NCBI RefSeq assembly: GCF_039904985.1
Contig: NZ_CP157005.1
Location: forward strand, 372,001 to 436,000
Length of the DNA stretch: 64,000 bases
From: Methylomonas sp. AM2-LC
Lineage (GTDB): Bacteria; Pseudomonadota; Gammaproteobacteria; Methylococcales; Methylomonadaceae
Direction: 5' to 3'
Below the pieces are notes generated by a model. That model did no database searches, was not told where the DNA came from, and was given only the letters and a program-made list of their open reading frames with translations. Each line of letters opens with the position of its first letter. Position 1 is the first letter of the stretch. This document shows positions 1-7,794 of this stretch, one piece after another. The position numbers and the translations under genes were made by a program.

Positions 1-1054
1 CTATAAATGCGTTGGCTTTTTCGTTCCAGTCACTGGGTAGTTTGCCTGACACACGGCGTTCAAATTCGGCAGCCAGCTCAGGATGAGCGGCACGATAAGC
101 GGCCAGTTGTGCATTCCACTCTGTTTCTAGACGCGCACCTTTGCTATGTGCATCCCAGCCTGCTTTAATGTCAGCAGGGATCTCAAATGCAGGGTGTGGC
201 CAACCAATACGTTCACGCGTTGCTGCAATTTCTGCTTCGCCAAGTGCCGCTCCGTGACATTCTTCTTTGCCTTCTTTGTTGGGTGAACCCCAGCCAATGA
301 TGGTTTGGCAGCAAATAATAGTCGGTTTGTCAGTTACTTTACGGGCTTCTTCAAGCGCTTTTTTCACCGCTTCAGCATCGTGACCATCTACTTTAGGGAT
401 AACATGCCAGCCATACGCTTCAAAGCGTTTTGGTGTGTTGTCCAGGAACCAGCCCGTTACATTACCATGACCACGCACTTCACCATCAATCGAGATGTTG
501 TTGTCGTCGTAGATTGCAATCAGTTTGCCCAGTTGCATGGAACCCGCCAGTGAACAGGCTTCGTGCGAGATGCCTTCCATTAAGCAGCCATCACCCAAAA
601 ACACATAAGTGTAGTGATCGACAATACTGTGTCCTGGACGGTTAAATTGGCCTGCCAGCGTACGTTCTGCCAGTGCAAAACCCACGGCATTGGTAATGCC
701 TTGGCCCAAAGGACCCGTAGTGGTTTCTACGCCAGGTGCATAACCATATTCCGGGTGACCGGCGGTACGTGAATGCAATTGACGAAAATTCTTAAGTTCT
801 TCTATCGGCAAATCATAGCCTGCCAGATGCAGTAACGAGTACAGCAACATGGAGCCGTGACCATTGGACAAAATAAAACGGTCGCGATTTGGCCAGTGGG
901 GGTTGGCAGGATTGTGTTGCAGAAAATCGTTCCACAGTACTTCTGCTATATCGGCCATACCCATAGGTGCGCCTGGGTGTCCTGAATTGGCTTTTTGCAC
1001 GGCGTCCATGCTGAGGGCGCGGATGGCGTTCGCTAAATCTCTACGCGAAGGCAT
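1..1054 (-). CDS. tkt: Transketolase (3' end cut off by the window)
   Basis: Thiamine-diphosphate enzyme moving two-carbon ketol units between sugar phosphates; in a RuMP methanotroph it regenerates ribulose 5-phosphate for formaldehyde fixation. About 351 N-terminal residues of a usual 660-670 are visible. The start is the ATG at 1054-1052, preceded by an AGGAGA ribosome site. Family motifs are clear: GHPGAPMG near residue 25, the GHGS and GPLGQG segments, and the cofactor motif GDGCLMEG with its downstream NN pair (IYDDNN). The frame runs open to the window edge. It lies downstream of hexulose phosphate synthase on the same strand, separated by a strong hairpin. Call is firm; only the isozyme identity is open. 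Confidence 0.96.
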   Translation of the reverse strand, partial: MPSRRDLANAIRALSMDAVQKANSGHPGAPMGMADIAEVLWNDFLQHNPANPHWPNRDRFILSNGHGSMLLYSLLHLAGYDLPIEELKNFRQLHSRTAGHPEYGYAPGVETTTGPLGQGITNAVGFALAERTLAGQFNRPGHSIVDHYTYVFLGDGCLMEGISHEACSLAGSMQLGKLIAIYDDNNISIDGEVRGHGNVTGWFLDNTPKRFEAYGWHVIPKVDGHDAEAVKKALEEARKVTDKPTIICCQTIIGWGSPNKEGKEECHGAALGEAEIAATRERIGWPHPAFEIPADIKAGWDAHSKGARLETEWNAQLAAYRAAHPELAAEFERRVSGKLPSDWNEKANAFI

Positions 1055-1135
1055 GATGGTCTCCTTTTTATTGGGGTACAAAAACCCCCGGCTTTAATGT
1101 TATGTTTGTAAAAAACTGGGGGTCAAAACGAACAA

Positions 1136-1176
1136 AAGGACGAGTGGCATTACCACTCGTCCTTGACATTGCTACG
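1136..1176 (-). terminator. Hairpin between hexulose phosphate synthase and transketolase
   Basis: A perfect 12-bp stem (1136-1147 with 1153-1164) closes a 5-base loop. Read on the minus strand it is followed by a T-rich stretch (CCTTTTGTTCGTTTTG at lower coordinates). It lies 40 bp past the hps stop and could end most hps transcripts or set the ratio between hps and tkt. A second, weaker inverted repeat (CATTGCT/AGCAATG, about 1167-1197) lies directly beside it. Confidence 0.7.
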
Positions 1177-1203
1177 AAAAAGTAGATGTTAGCAATGCAT
1201 AGA

Positions 1204-1851
1204 TTATGCAGCTGCAGCGTCTACCAGTTCGCGAATTTCACGTGCCGCTTCAGCAGGTGATGGTGCACCGTAGATTGCTGCACCGACGACGATGATGTTT
1301 GCGCCAGCTTCAACAACTTGTTGAACAGTCGCTTGTTTAATACCGCCAGCAACAGAAATTCTGACGTTCAAACCCAGACGAGCAATGTCTTGCAAGTCAG
1401 AGAATGGTGTTTGGCCTGCAGCTTGAGCATCCAAACCAGTGTGAATACCGACGATTTGAGCGCCCAGTTTCACTGATTCTTTTGCAACGTTAGCTTTGTC
1501 GCCAACATTGATCAGGTCGATTTGTACTTCAGCGCCGCTTTTTTTAGCTGCTTTAATAACACCAGCAATTGTTGCCAAACCAGAAACACCTAATACGGTA
1601 CAGATATCTGCGCCAGCATCATAAAACGCACCTGCTTCGTATTCGCCAGCATCCATAGTTTTCAGGTCAACCAGCAACAGTTTGTCTGGGTAACGATTTC
1701 TCAATTCTTTTACCAAATTGATACCATTGTATTTGATACAAGGAGTGCCAATTTCAAAAATATCAACATATGGCGCTACTTGGTCAGCCAGTGCGACAGT
1801 TTGGTTGAAATCCAGTGAATCTAACGCCATTTGAATTAATGGTCTTGCCAT
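1204..1851 (-). CDS. hxlA: 3-hexulose-6-phosphate synthase
   Basis: Aldol condensation of formaldehyde with ribulose 5-phosphate to hexulose 6-phosphate, the entry step of the RuMP cycle; cytoplasmic. The 215-aa length is normal for the OMP-decarboxylase-like (beta/alpha)8 family. Diagnostic stretches are the N-terminal PLIQMALDSLD, EIGTPCIKYNG, the catalytic-type segment LLVDLKTMDAGEYEA with its D-x-K-x-x-D pattern, and the C-terminal phosphate-binding VAGGI and VVGAAI. ATG at 1851. Transketolase follows on the same strand after a hairpin. The usual partner, 6-phospho-3-hexuloisomerase, is neither fused nor adjacent on the visible side. This is the strongest marker that the host is a RuMP methylotroph. 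Confidence 0.97.
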   Translation of the reverse strand: MARPLIQMALDSLDFNQTVALADQVAPYVDIFEIGTPCIKYNGINLVKELRNRYPDKLLLVDLKTMDAGEYEAGAFYDAGADICTVLGVSGLATIAGVIKAAKKSGAEVQIDLINVGDKANVAKESVKLGAQIVGIHTGLDAQAAGQTPFSDLQDIARLGLNVRISVAGGIKQATVQQVVEAGANIIVVGAAIYGAPSPAEAAREIRELVDAAAA

Positions 1852-2122
1852 AATGATGTGCTCCGTTTGTTACAGTTATAGTTATAAAGACTACCCATCA
1901 ACATCGTTTTCCAGGTATTAGACCAGAAAACAGTCACACCTATGTTGACGAGCAATAAAAAGACAATCTGGCGCAACTCTAAATCAGAATATGGCGCTCT
2001 GTCAATGCAAAAACCAAGTTAAAGTACTATGTGCCGAAGTTTGACTTGTGCATGCCAAATTCGAATTATAAATATTTCCTGGCAACATAGCCACAGCCAC
2101 TTGTTGTTTTGTTATGTAAAGC

Positions 2123-2138
2123 TGTCGTAATCCATACA
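2123..2138 (+). promoter_or_regulatory. NifA upstream activator site (TGT-N10-ACA) for the SIR2-like gene
   Basis: TGTCGTAATCCATACA matches TGT-N10-ACA exactly. It lies about 130 bp before the start site predicted from the sigma-54 core at 2236-2251, within the normal -80 to -150 range for NifA sites. The same arrangement recurs upstream of nifV and the Nif11 gene in this window. Confidence 0.7.
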
Positions 2139-2235
2139 ATTTACAAGGAATAAATGCAAATTTATAAGTACTTCAATGTGCTGTATGCCTTGATTGGCAA
2201 GGGATATAAGAATTTTTGGTCATGGAATTTTAAAT

Positions 2236-2251
2236 TGGATTGAATATTGCT
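2236..2251 (+). promoter_or_regulatory. Candidate sigma-54 (-24/-12) promoter of the SIR2-like gene
   Basis: TGGATTGAATATTGCT keeps the two essential doublets, GG and GC, at the required 10-bp separation, and the TTGCT half is perfect; the CAC after GG is not conserved. Transcription would start near 2262, giving a 29-base leader to the ATG at 2291. The paired NifA site raises confidence. Confidence 0.62.
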
Positions 2252-2290
2252 TCTAGGTTTTAGATATTTTTAAAACTATATGGAGTGCGT

Positions 2291-3148
2291 ATGTCAAGTA
2301 CAAATTTTTCCGAAATTTTAAGTGGATTATATGATAACCAAGTCATTCCTTACCTGGGTCCTGGTGTATTGAATGATGTCGTTAATACGATTAATGGTGA
2401 GTCAATTCCAGCTGATAGTAACAGCTTGATTCTGGCGATGAATGGTGGCAAACCCATGGCTCCCAAGCTAATGTACGAATTTCCGCGCGCAGCAATGAAT
2501 CAAGAGCTAAAGCGTGGGCGCAGTTTTGTTACACAATTTTTGGATAAAACGTATGCACAAAACCAATGGAGCAGGGCTGCCGTACATAATTGGTTAGCTG
2601 AATGGCGCCCGAAGTATGTCATTGACATCAATCGGGATACGCAATTGCAAGACAGTTATGCCGATGAAGAACACACTCTAATAGTTGGTTTAGCGCGTGT
2701 GATTGGTAATTCGTTCCGCTTCAAAATTTATCATTATGACGGCAGCAGTTATTTTGAAATTCCCCAACATCAGGTCGACTTAAACTTGCCTGTTCTATTT
2801 AAGCCAATGGGTACGCCAAGGCCAGAATCTAACTATGTGGCTTCGGATGCAGATTATGTGGATTACATTACGGAACTGATGGGTGGATTTGCTATTCCGG
2901 ATTTTTTAAAAGAATATCGTAAGGATAAAAAATATTTATTACTGGGTTTGCCGTTAAATCGCGATTCTGAGCGAATGGTTATGAGTGATATTGTCTATGC
3001 TGCCAATGAACATAGGGGGTGGTTTTTAAGAAAAAATCCAACCGATAAAGAAAAGCGCTTTAGTGAGCGCATGGGCTTCGAATTGATAGAAATCGAATGC
3101 CAAGAATTTTTGCAAAGTTTGGAAACAGCAGCCACCATTGCTGCTTAA
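2291..3148 (+). CDS. SIR2-like domain protein, likely nif-regulated, catalytic His missing
   Basis: A 285-aa soluble protein with the layout of bacterial SIR2-like (SIR2_2 type) NAD-binding domains. The glycine segment IPYLGPGVL at 19-27 stands where GAGxS is usual. IDINRD at 111-116 corresponds to the TTNxD motif. VLFKPMGTP at 168-176 stands where a KLHGS motif normally supplies the catalytic histidine, followed by SDADYVDYI; LLLGLPLNRDSE at 217-228 matches the late Rossmann strand. The histidine is replaced by methionine and the N-terminal GAGxS is altered, so classical deacetylase or NADase chemistry is doubtful. ATG at 2291 is preferred over an in-frame GTG at 2285 because GGAG lies 6 bases before it. 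Monocistronic, with a NifA/sigma-54 promoter before it and a palindrome after it. Family assignment is from motif pattern only. Confidence 0.75.
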   Translation: MSSTNFSEILSGLYDNQVIPYLGPGVLNDVVNTINGESIPADSNSLILAMNGGKPMAPKLMYEFPRAAMNQELKRGRSFVTQFLDKTYAQNQWSRAAVHNWLAEWRPKYVIDINRDTQLQDSYADEEHTLIVGLARVIGNSFRFKIYHYDGSSYFEIPQHQVDLNLPVLFKPMGTPRPESNYVASDADYVDYITELMGGFAIPDFLKEYRKDKKYLLLGLPLNRDSERMVMSDIVYAANEHRGWFLRKNPTDKEKRFSERMGFELIEIECQEFLQSLETAATIAA

Positions 3149-3160
3149 AAAATGGGTTAA

Positions 3161-3187
3161 AAAGGGCAAATTTTTTGCCCTTTACTA
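3161..3187 (+). terminator. Terminator-like palindrome after the SIR2-like gene
   Basis: A perfect 10-bp stem (3161-3170 with 3174-3183, AAAGGGCAAA and its complement) around a TTT loop, starting 12 bp after the stop. The T-tract past the stem is weak, but the A/T ends make the element symmetrical, so it may serve both this gene and the converging rseC-like gene. A smaller 7-bp hairpin (3258-3274) lies just past the rseC-like stop. Confidence 0.6.
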
Positions 3188-3290
3188 CTACAGTAACTAT
3201 AAAGCATGGTCATTTCTCACCGCTCCTCCTGAGCCAGTAGAAAGGTTTACACTAGATTTATCTTGTTAAGATAATGGCCCAGTTAGCGAT

Positions 3291-3746
3291 CTATGCCTGT
3301 TGTTTATTGTTAATGCCATGCGTCTTACGGATAATTTGTGGTTTAAAACAAAAATACCATAGCAATATGGCTTGAAAACGATGCAATAAACAGAACACTA
3401 ATAGCAGGGATAATAGAGCGATCACAGGTAACCACTGATCGGCTGCGGCAACGGATAATGTCATATTGGCAAAACCCACACATAGCAACATTATCACTAT
3501 GGGTAGTAGATATAGCAACATAGAAGTAGAGAGTAGATGCGAATCATCAATTCCCACCAGTACTTCATCACCTACTTGTAAATTAAGCTCACATTCCAGC
3601 GAGAACTCTCGTTTTGGTAATAGTTTTGCCAGACTGGCAGTGGAACAGGAGGCTAGTTGTGCACAAGTCCCGCAACCGGTTTGCTGGCTTTTAATCCAAA
3701 CCTGACCGGATGCAACACGGGTGACAACTGCCTGCTGTTCTATCAT
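3291..3746 (-). CDS. RseC/MucC-family membrane protein, last gene of the nif unit
   Basis: A 151-aa protein of the RseC (SoxR-reducing system) family. The N-terminal soluble part carries a C-x2-C-x5-C cluster (GCGTCAQLASC) and the usual KLLP segment. Two membrane helices follow (around LLYLLPIVIMLLCVGF and LPVIALLSLLLVFCLL), then a short basic tail. RseC works with the Rsx/Rnf electron-transfer complex in known systems. The gene starts 5 bases after the nifF stop. The ATG at 3746 is preferred over an in-frame TTG at 3761 that would overlap nifF and lacks a ribosome site. Position behind a nitrogenase flavodoxin suggests, by inference, a role in electron supply; no rnf gene is in the window. 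Confidence 0.82.
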   Translation of the reverse strand: MIEQQAVVTRVASGQVWIKSQQTGCGTCAQLASCSTASLAKLLPKREFSLECELNLQVGDEVLVGIDDSHLLSTSMLLYLLPIVIMLLCVGFANMTLSVAAADQWLPVIALLSLLLVFCLLHRFQAILLWYFCFKPQIIRKTHGINNKQQA

Positions 3747-3751
3747 TATGC

Positions 3752-4285
3752 TTACTGCCAAGCAGGACCAATTAACGTTAACCAGTCGTTCAGGCGTGAT
3801 TCGCTCAGCTCTTTTTGATTATCTTCGTCTAATACCAAGCCCAGAAACTGGTCATCCAGCAGACCTTTGGAGCGATTGAAATCATAACCGTCTGTACTCG
3901 TTAGGCCGATAATCTTGGCACCCACATCGCTGAATGCATCATAAAGAAAACCCAGTGCATCAACAAAGTTATCACCATAACCAACCTGATCGCCTAAACC
4001 GTATAAGGCTATGGTTTTTCCGGAAAAATCAGCGCCCACCAGTGTCGGTAAAAACTCTTCCCAACTTTCGTTTTGATTACCGCTGGTTAAACCAGGTAAC
4101 TCACCCTCACCATAGGTGGGAGAACCCAGAATAAGTACATCATAAGCCAGTAAATCGTCAACACTGGCGTTACGGATGTTAACGGGTTTATCGGCGATTT
4201 CATCACCCAATTGCTTGTGTATATTCTTGGCAACTTTACGGGTGTTACCGGTATCTGTTCCAAAAAAAATGCCCACTTTAGCCAT
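3752..4285 (-). CDS. nifF: Flavodoxin, nitrogenase electron donor type (NifF)
   Basis: A 177-aa long-chain flavodoxin. The FMN phosphate loop FGTDTGNTRKVA is at residues 8-19; the isoalloxazine-binding segments are SPTYGEGELPG and LGDQVGYGDNFVDALG, and the inserted loop typical of long-chain members is present. Context (24 bp after the Grx-BolA gene, at the end of a nif unit) supports NifF, the low-potential donor to the nitrogenase iron protein, over a housekeeping flavodoxin. Position downstream of clpX and a monothiol glutaredoxin agrees with the Azotobacter arrangement as I know it. Translation runs into the rseC-like gene. Confidence 0.88.
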   Translation of the reverse strand: MAKVGIFFGTDTGNTRKVAKNIHKQLGDEIADKPVNIRNASVDDLLAYDVLILGSPTYGEGELPGLTSGNQNESWEEFLPTLVGADFSGKTIALYGLGDQVGYGDNFVDALGFLYDAFSDVGAKIIGLTSTDGYDFNRSKGLLDDQFLGLVLDEDNQKELSESRLNDWLTLIGPAWQ

Positions 4286-4309
4286 AGTGCTTACTCCTGT
4301 TTAATTAAA

Positions 4310-4927
4310 TCAATTCTGAATTTGCAACAAGCCAGAGTTGGACTTTGTTTGCTGTGCCTGCCATTGCTCAGGCGTAAAAGTTTTTAAAGTAACTGCATGT
4401 AAGCGGCCACTTGCCAGTTCGGTTTGTAGAGTATGCATCACTCCCTGATGTTGTTTCAGCATGGGTAAATCAGCAAATTGACTGCTAATCACAATAATCT
4501 CCAGATTACACGCTTCGCCAATTATATGAATTTCAGCATCCTGGTAGCCGTTGGTGATTAATACTTCCACCTCGGAATGTGAAATGACAGCTGGATTATG
4601 AGGAGTTTCAATCTGCACAGCATTCTGCAGTAAAGGCAATAAGCTACCGTCTTTATCCAGTGTTTCGACAATATCACTACCGCCAATTAATTCCCCGTTA
4701 ACAAATAATTGTGGAAAAGTCGGCCATTTCGAGATAGTAGGTAATTTTTCGCGGATAAAAGGCGCTCTCAACACATCGACATAGGTGTACGGAATTTTAG
4801 TAGCATTCAGGATGGCAACGACTTTTGCGGAAAAGCCACATTCAGGTGCACTCGGTACCCCTTTCATGTACAGAATGATAGGATTTTCTGCTAGTTGGGT
4901 AAGGATTTTTTCTTTAACGCTGCTCAT
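4310..4927 (-). CDS. Monothiol glutaredoxin fused to a BolA domain
   Basis: A 205-aa fusion. Residues 1-105 form a CGFS-type monothiol glutaredoxin (Grx4/GrxD class): the conserved MKG at 21-23, the active site CGFS at 30-33, and the glutathione-binding WPTFPQLFVNGELIGGSDI segment. After a short linker, residues 117-195 match BolA: a central IIVISSQFADLPMLKQHQ stretch, then GRLHAVTLKTFTPEQW. CGFS glutaredoxins and BolA proteins form [2Fe-2S] heterocomplexes in iron-sulfur trafficking, so the fusion joins two known partners. It sits between clpX and nifF, where Azotobacter-type clusters carry a nif-specific glutaredoxin. A role in Fe-S delivery to nitrogenase maturation is inferred. Confidence 0.92.
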   Translation of the reverse strand: MSSVKEKILTQLAENPIILYMKGVPSAPECGFSAKVVAILNATKIPYTYVDVLRAPFIREKLPTISKWPTFPQLFVNGELIGGSDIVETLDKDGSLLPLLQNAVQIETPHNPAVISHSEVEVLITNGYQDAEIHIIGEACNLEIIVISSQFADLPMLKQHQGVMHTLQTELASGRLHAVTLKTFTPEQWQAQQTKSNSGLLQIQN

Positions 4928-4981
4928 ATAAACATGTCCAATTTAATAAAGTTATGGCCATAAAATCGATGATTTGTCGAA

Positions 4982-6286
4982 TTATTGACCCGCAGAAACC
5001 AATATAGCCGAAGGTTCTAAGGGTTCATGATACTCGCCTTCTACTACTTGAATCTCAGCTTCGCCACGAATAAGCTCAGCAGTTACAATACAACGCTGTA
5101 CATTTTCTCTGGAAGGCACATCAAACATGGCTTTTCTTAATACATGTTCCATAATGCCACGTAAACCTCGCGCTCCAGTGTTACGTTCTATGGCCTTTTC
5201 GGCAATTTCCACCAAGGCGTCCTGAGTAAACTCTAGCTCTATATCATCAAAAGCGAACAATTGCTGATACTGTTTCACCAAAGCATTTTTCGGTTCGGTT
5301 AACACTTGTATTAATGCATCTACATCCAGTGGTTCCAAGGGTGCTAGCACTGGAAAGCGGCCAATAAACTCGGGAATCAGGCCAAACTTTTTCAGATCAT
5401 CAGGTTGGGTGGCATTCAGTAAGGCTTCTAAACTGGGTTTGTCTGCACTATTGGTGACTTCTGCGTGAAAACCAATGGCCGTTTTGGGGGGGTGTAAACG
5501 TTTTTCAACATGTTTTTCCAGGCCAGGAAATGCCCCGCCGGCAATAAACAGAATATTACGCGTATCGATCATCACCGAATCGCTGCCATGTGCATCTTTA
5601 CGCCGGCCTTTCACGGAGACTTTAACCTGCGAACCTTCAACCAGTCTTAACAGGGCTTGTTGCACACCTTCGCCGGATACATCTCGGGTACCAAAAGCCT
5701 GTTCTGGGCTACGGGCAATTTTGTCAATTTCATCAATATAGACTATCCCCCATTCGGCTTTATTGATTTGTCCATCAGCGACATCCAGCAAGCGTGCCAA
5801 AATATTTTCCACATCGTCACCGACATAGCCTGCCTGAGTGAGAGTGGTGGCATCAGCTACAGCAAACGGCACTCCAACAATTTTTGCTAGTGTGCTAGCC
5901 ATAAGGGTTTTGCCGGTACCCGATGGGCCAATCAATAAAATATTGGATTTGCCAATTTCTACCAACTGTTCAGCATTACCCAAGTTTCCGGTTTTACTGC
6001 TTTCTTGTTTTAGGCGTTTATAGTGGTTGTAAACAGCGACAGATAAAATTTCTTTTGCCAGATCTTGGCCTATAACATATTGATCTAGCAAAGCTTTAAT
6101 GCCAACAGGTTTGGGTAGCGGCCCTTGCATGTCGTTAAGTTCCTTTTTCTTGCTCCAGCTTGAAACCACTTGGCTGGCAAGCATAACGCAAGCTTCACAG
6201 ATAAAGCCTTCCGTGCCAGCGATCATGGGCACTGCGGCTGATGCTTCTATACCGCAAAACGAACAATGTTTGAGTTCTTTTGTCAT
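4982..6286 (-). CDS. clpX: ClpX, ATPase subunit of Clp protease (nif-linked copy)
   Basis: A 434-aa AAA+ unfoldase. The N-terminal zinc-binding domain has C8, C11, C30 and C33. Walker A is GPSGTGKT (120-127), pore loop 1 is GYVG, Walker B is IVYIDEID, and the RKDA-GS pore-2 region and the C-terminal sensor-2 GARGLRG are present. Everything needed for activity is intact. It is unlinked to clpP or lon and lies between nifM and the Grx-BolA gene; a second clpX in the nif region is known from Azotobacter, so this is probably a nif-dedicated paralogue with a housekeeping clpX elsewhere. No sigma-54 core was found in the 172 bp upstream, so read-through from nifM or a separate promoter is needed. 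Confidence 0.93.
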   Translation of the reverse strand: MTKELKHCSFCGIEASAAVPMIAGTEGFICEACVMLASQVVSSWSKKKELNDMQGPLPKPVGIKALLDQYVIGQDLAKEILSVAVYNHYKRLKQESSKTGNLGNAEQLVEIGKSNILLIGPSGTGKTLMASTLAKIVGVPFAVADATTLTQAGYVGDDVENILARLLDVADGQINKAEWGIVYIDEIDKIARSPEQAFGTRDVSGEGVQQALLRLVEGSQVKVSVKGRRKDAHGSDSVMIDTRNILFIAGGAFPGLEKHVEKRLHPPKTAIGFHAEVTNSADKPSLEALLNATQPDDLKKFGLIPEFIGRFPVLAPLEPLDVDALIQVLTEPKNALVKQYQQLFAFDDIELEFTQDALVEIAEKAIERNTGARGLRGIMEHVLRKAMFDVPSRENVQRCIVTAELIRGEAEIQVVEGEYHEPLEPSAILVSAGQ

Positions 6287-6458
6287 GCCAATTCCTCGCT
6301 TTTAAAATTTGGCCGTTTTCACGACACGATGATCAAATTACCCATCACTAACACCCTGCTGAAAGCCAATTACATAGGGCGAACGTCCATTCTGAAAGTA
6401 AGCTACCGTAAAGGGTTTCATAAAAAATTTGCATAGTAGTTTTACGCTTGATTACAGC

Positions 6459-7313
6459 TTAATCTGTTAACTTTGGTAAACTAGCCAACCAGGTACGTTG
6501 ACAATTGCGACGATAACGCTCCTGCATCAGTTTACGAATATTAGGTGTGGCTTTTTTCAAGGATAAGGTTTCCGCCGGTATAATTTTCTGACACTGAATT
6601 AAATGGAATCCCATTTCGGTTTCTACAATATCACTAATTTCATTTTCTTTTAAACAAAACAAAGCCTTATCTAGCTCTGGATAGAGTTTTCCTGCCACTA
6701 TGTTTCCTAATGTACCACCATTTAATGCAGTAGGACATTCCGAATGTTTAAGAGCCAAATCAGCAAATTTATGCGGTTTGCGTTTTAATAATTGGGCAAT
6801 TTCTTGCAAGCGCAATTGGGCTGTTTCTCGTTCATTTTCAGGGAAGTCTGGATTTATACTGATCAGAATATGTCTGGCCTGTCTTTGTTCCGGACGGTGA
6901 AATTTTTCTGGATGTGAGTGATAAAAAATACCCACCTCTACCTCGTTAACTTTAGGAGAACGCGCGGCGATTCGTTCCAATACTGCATTGACTTTACATT
7001 GTCTGGCTAGCGCGGCGCGTAAAGTTTCGGTATTGAGGTGATTGCTGGCCAATGCCGATGCAAAGCTCTCATCGTCAACAAAGCGGCCACGTACTTCTGC
7101 AATGGCTTGCTCTAATTCCTGATCAGTAACAATTACGCTCGCCGCTTCTGGCGAGTTGATGACCCGGCTTTCAATGGCGTATTCGTTTCGAGCTTGTCGT
7201 TGTACCTGATGTAACTGTTCAGATTCCAGGTCGGCAGGCGGCTTTTGAAATAAACTTAAAGCTGCGCGTAATAGTGTGTAAGGTTCAATGCTCATATCCA
7301 AAGCCTGCTGCAT
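6459..7313 (-). CDS. nifM: NifM, PpiC-type prolyl isomerase for nitrogenase iron protein
   Basis: NifM assists folding and maturation of the nitrogenase iron protein NifH. The 284-aa product has an N-terminal helical segment rich in Q and E and a C-terminal parvulin domain (about 165-270) with the hallmarks ARHILI, FADLALKHSECPTALNGGTLGNI and TEMGFHLIQC. The ATG at 7313 is chosen over an upstream in-frame codon at 7427 that would overlap nifZ by over 110 bases: a GAGG site lies 6 bases before it and it starts 1 base after the nifZ stop, implying translational coupling. Length fits NifM. Confidence 0.93.
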   Translation of the reverse strand: MQQALDMSIEPYTLLRAALSLFQKPPADLESEQLHQVQRQARNEYAIESRVINSPEAASVIVTDQELEQAIAEVRGRFVDDESFASALASNHLNTETLRAALARQCKVNAVLERIAARSPKVNEVEVGIFYHSHPEKFHRPEQRQARHILISINPDFPENERETAQLRLQEIAQLLKRKPHKFADLALKHSECPTALNGGTLGNIVAGKLYPELDKALFCLKENEISDIVETEMGFHLIQCQKIIPAETLSLKKATPNIRKLMQERYRRNCQRTWLASLPKLTD

Positions 7314-7314
7314 A

Positions 7315-7794
7315 TCAATCCTCGGGTTCTTTAAAGTTGGCAGGATCAGCGGGTTCCAGTGCTGTTTCCGGTACTTGTAAGGTTTTACCAGGGAAGCGAA
7401 CGTGATATTGAATAGGCGATAATTCACGTAAAATTTTTAAAATTTCGCCTTCACTGCCTTTACTAACAATAACATTGCCTTGTACACCTAAATCGATGCT
7501 GCATAGCACTTTGTCACGAAATTCGAAGCGACTGGGGTTCCAATAAGCCTCAGCAGGTAATAATTCTTCCAGTCGACAGCCTACCATGCGGCCCTGATCC
7601 AGAAAATGCACAGTAAAGATAACCTGATCTTGTAGAAAGGTACCTTTCTCAACCACATTGCCGACACTACCACGACGTACCAGCAATTCACCTACTTCCA
7701 TACCAGGATAGGTGCCATCATTACGGACGTTACGTGTTACACGTACGGCTTCGCCAAAATCGAAACGACCTTCGTCAAAGCGCTCTTCAATCAT
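7315..7794 (-). CDS. nifZ: NifZ, nitrogenase MoFe protein maturation factor
   Basis: NifZ acts in stepwise formation of the second P-cluster of the MoFe protein. The 159-aa product has two similar SH3-like halves: residues 13-80 (GEAVRVTRNVRNDGTYPG, then RGSVGNVV) and 85-150 (DKVLCSIDLGVQGNVIVSKGSEGEI, split here by family usage), a duplication typical of NifZ. Start overlaps the nifW stop by four bases (ATGA, 7791-7794), and nifM follows at once. Confidence 0.93.
   Translation of the reverse strand: MIEERFDEGRFDFGEAVRVTRNVRNDGTYPGMEVGELLVRRGSVGNVVEKGTFLQDQVIFTVHFLDQGRMVGCRLEELLPAEAYWNPSRFEFRDKVLCSIDLGVQGNVIVSKGSEGEILKILRELSPIQYHVRFPGKTLQVPETALEPADPANFKEPED

Larger units (their letters stand above)
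1852..2290. other. Divergent regulatory intergenic region (hps / SIR2-like gene)
   Basis: About 440 bp without a credible gene. It must hold the minus-strand promoter of hexulose phosphate synthase, for which I see no convincing -35/-10 pair, only a TATAAT-like string on the minus strand near 2061-2067. It also holds the plus-strand NifA/sigma-54 region of the SIR2-like gene, listed separately. It is more AT-rich than the flanking genes. Confidence 0.7.

Noticed and set aside
6287..6458. Sigma-54 promoter for clpX
   Set aside because: No GG-N10-GC spacing was found on the minus strand in this 172-bp gap.
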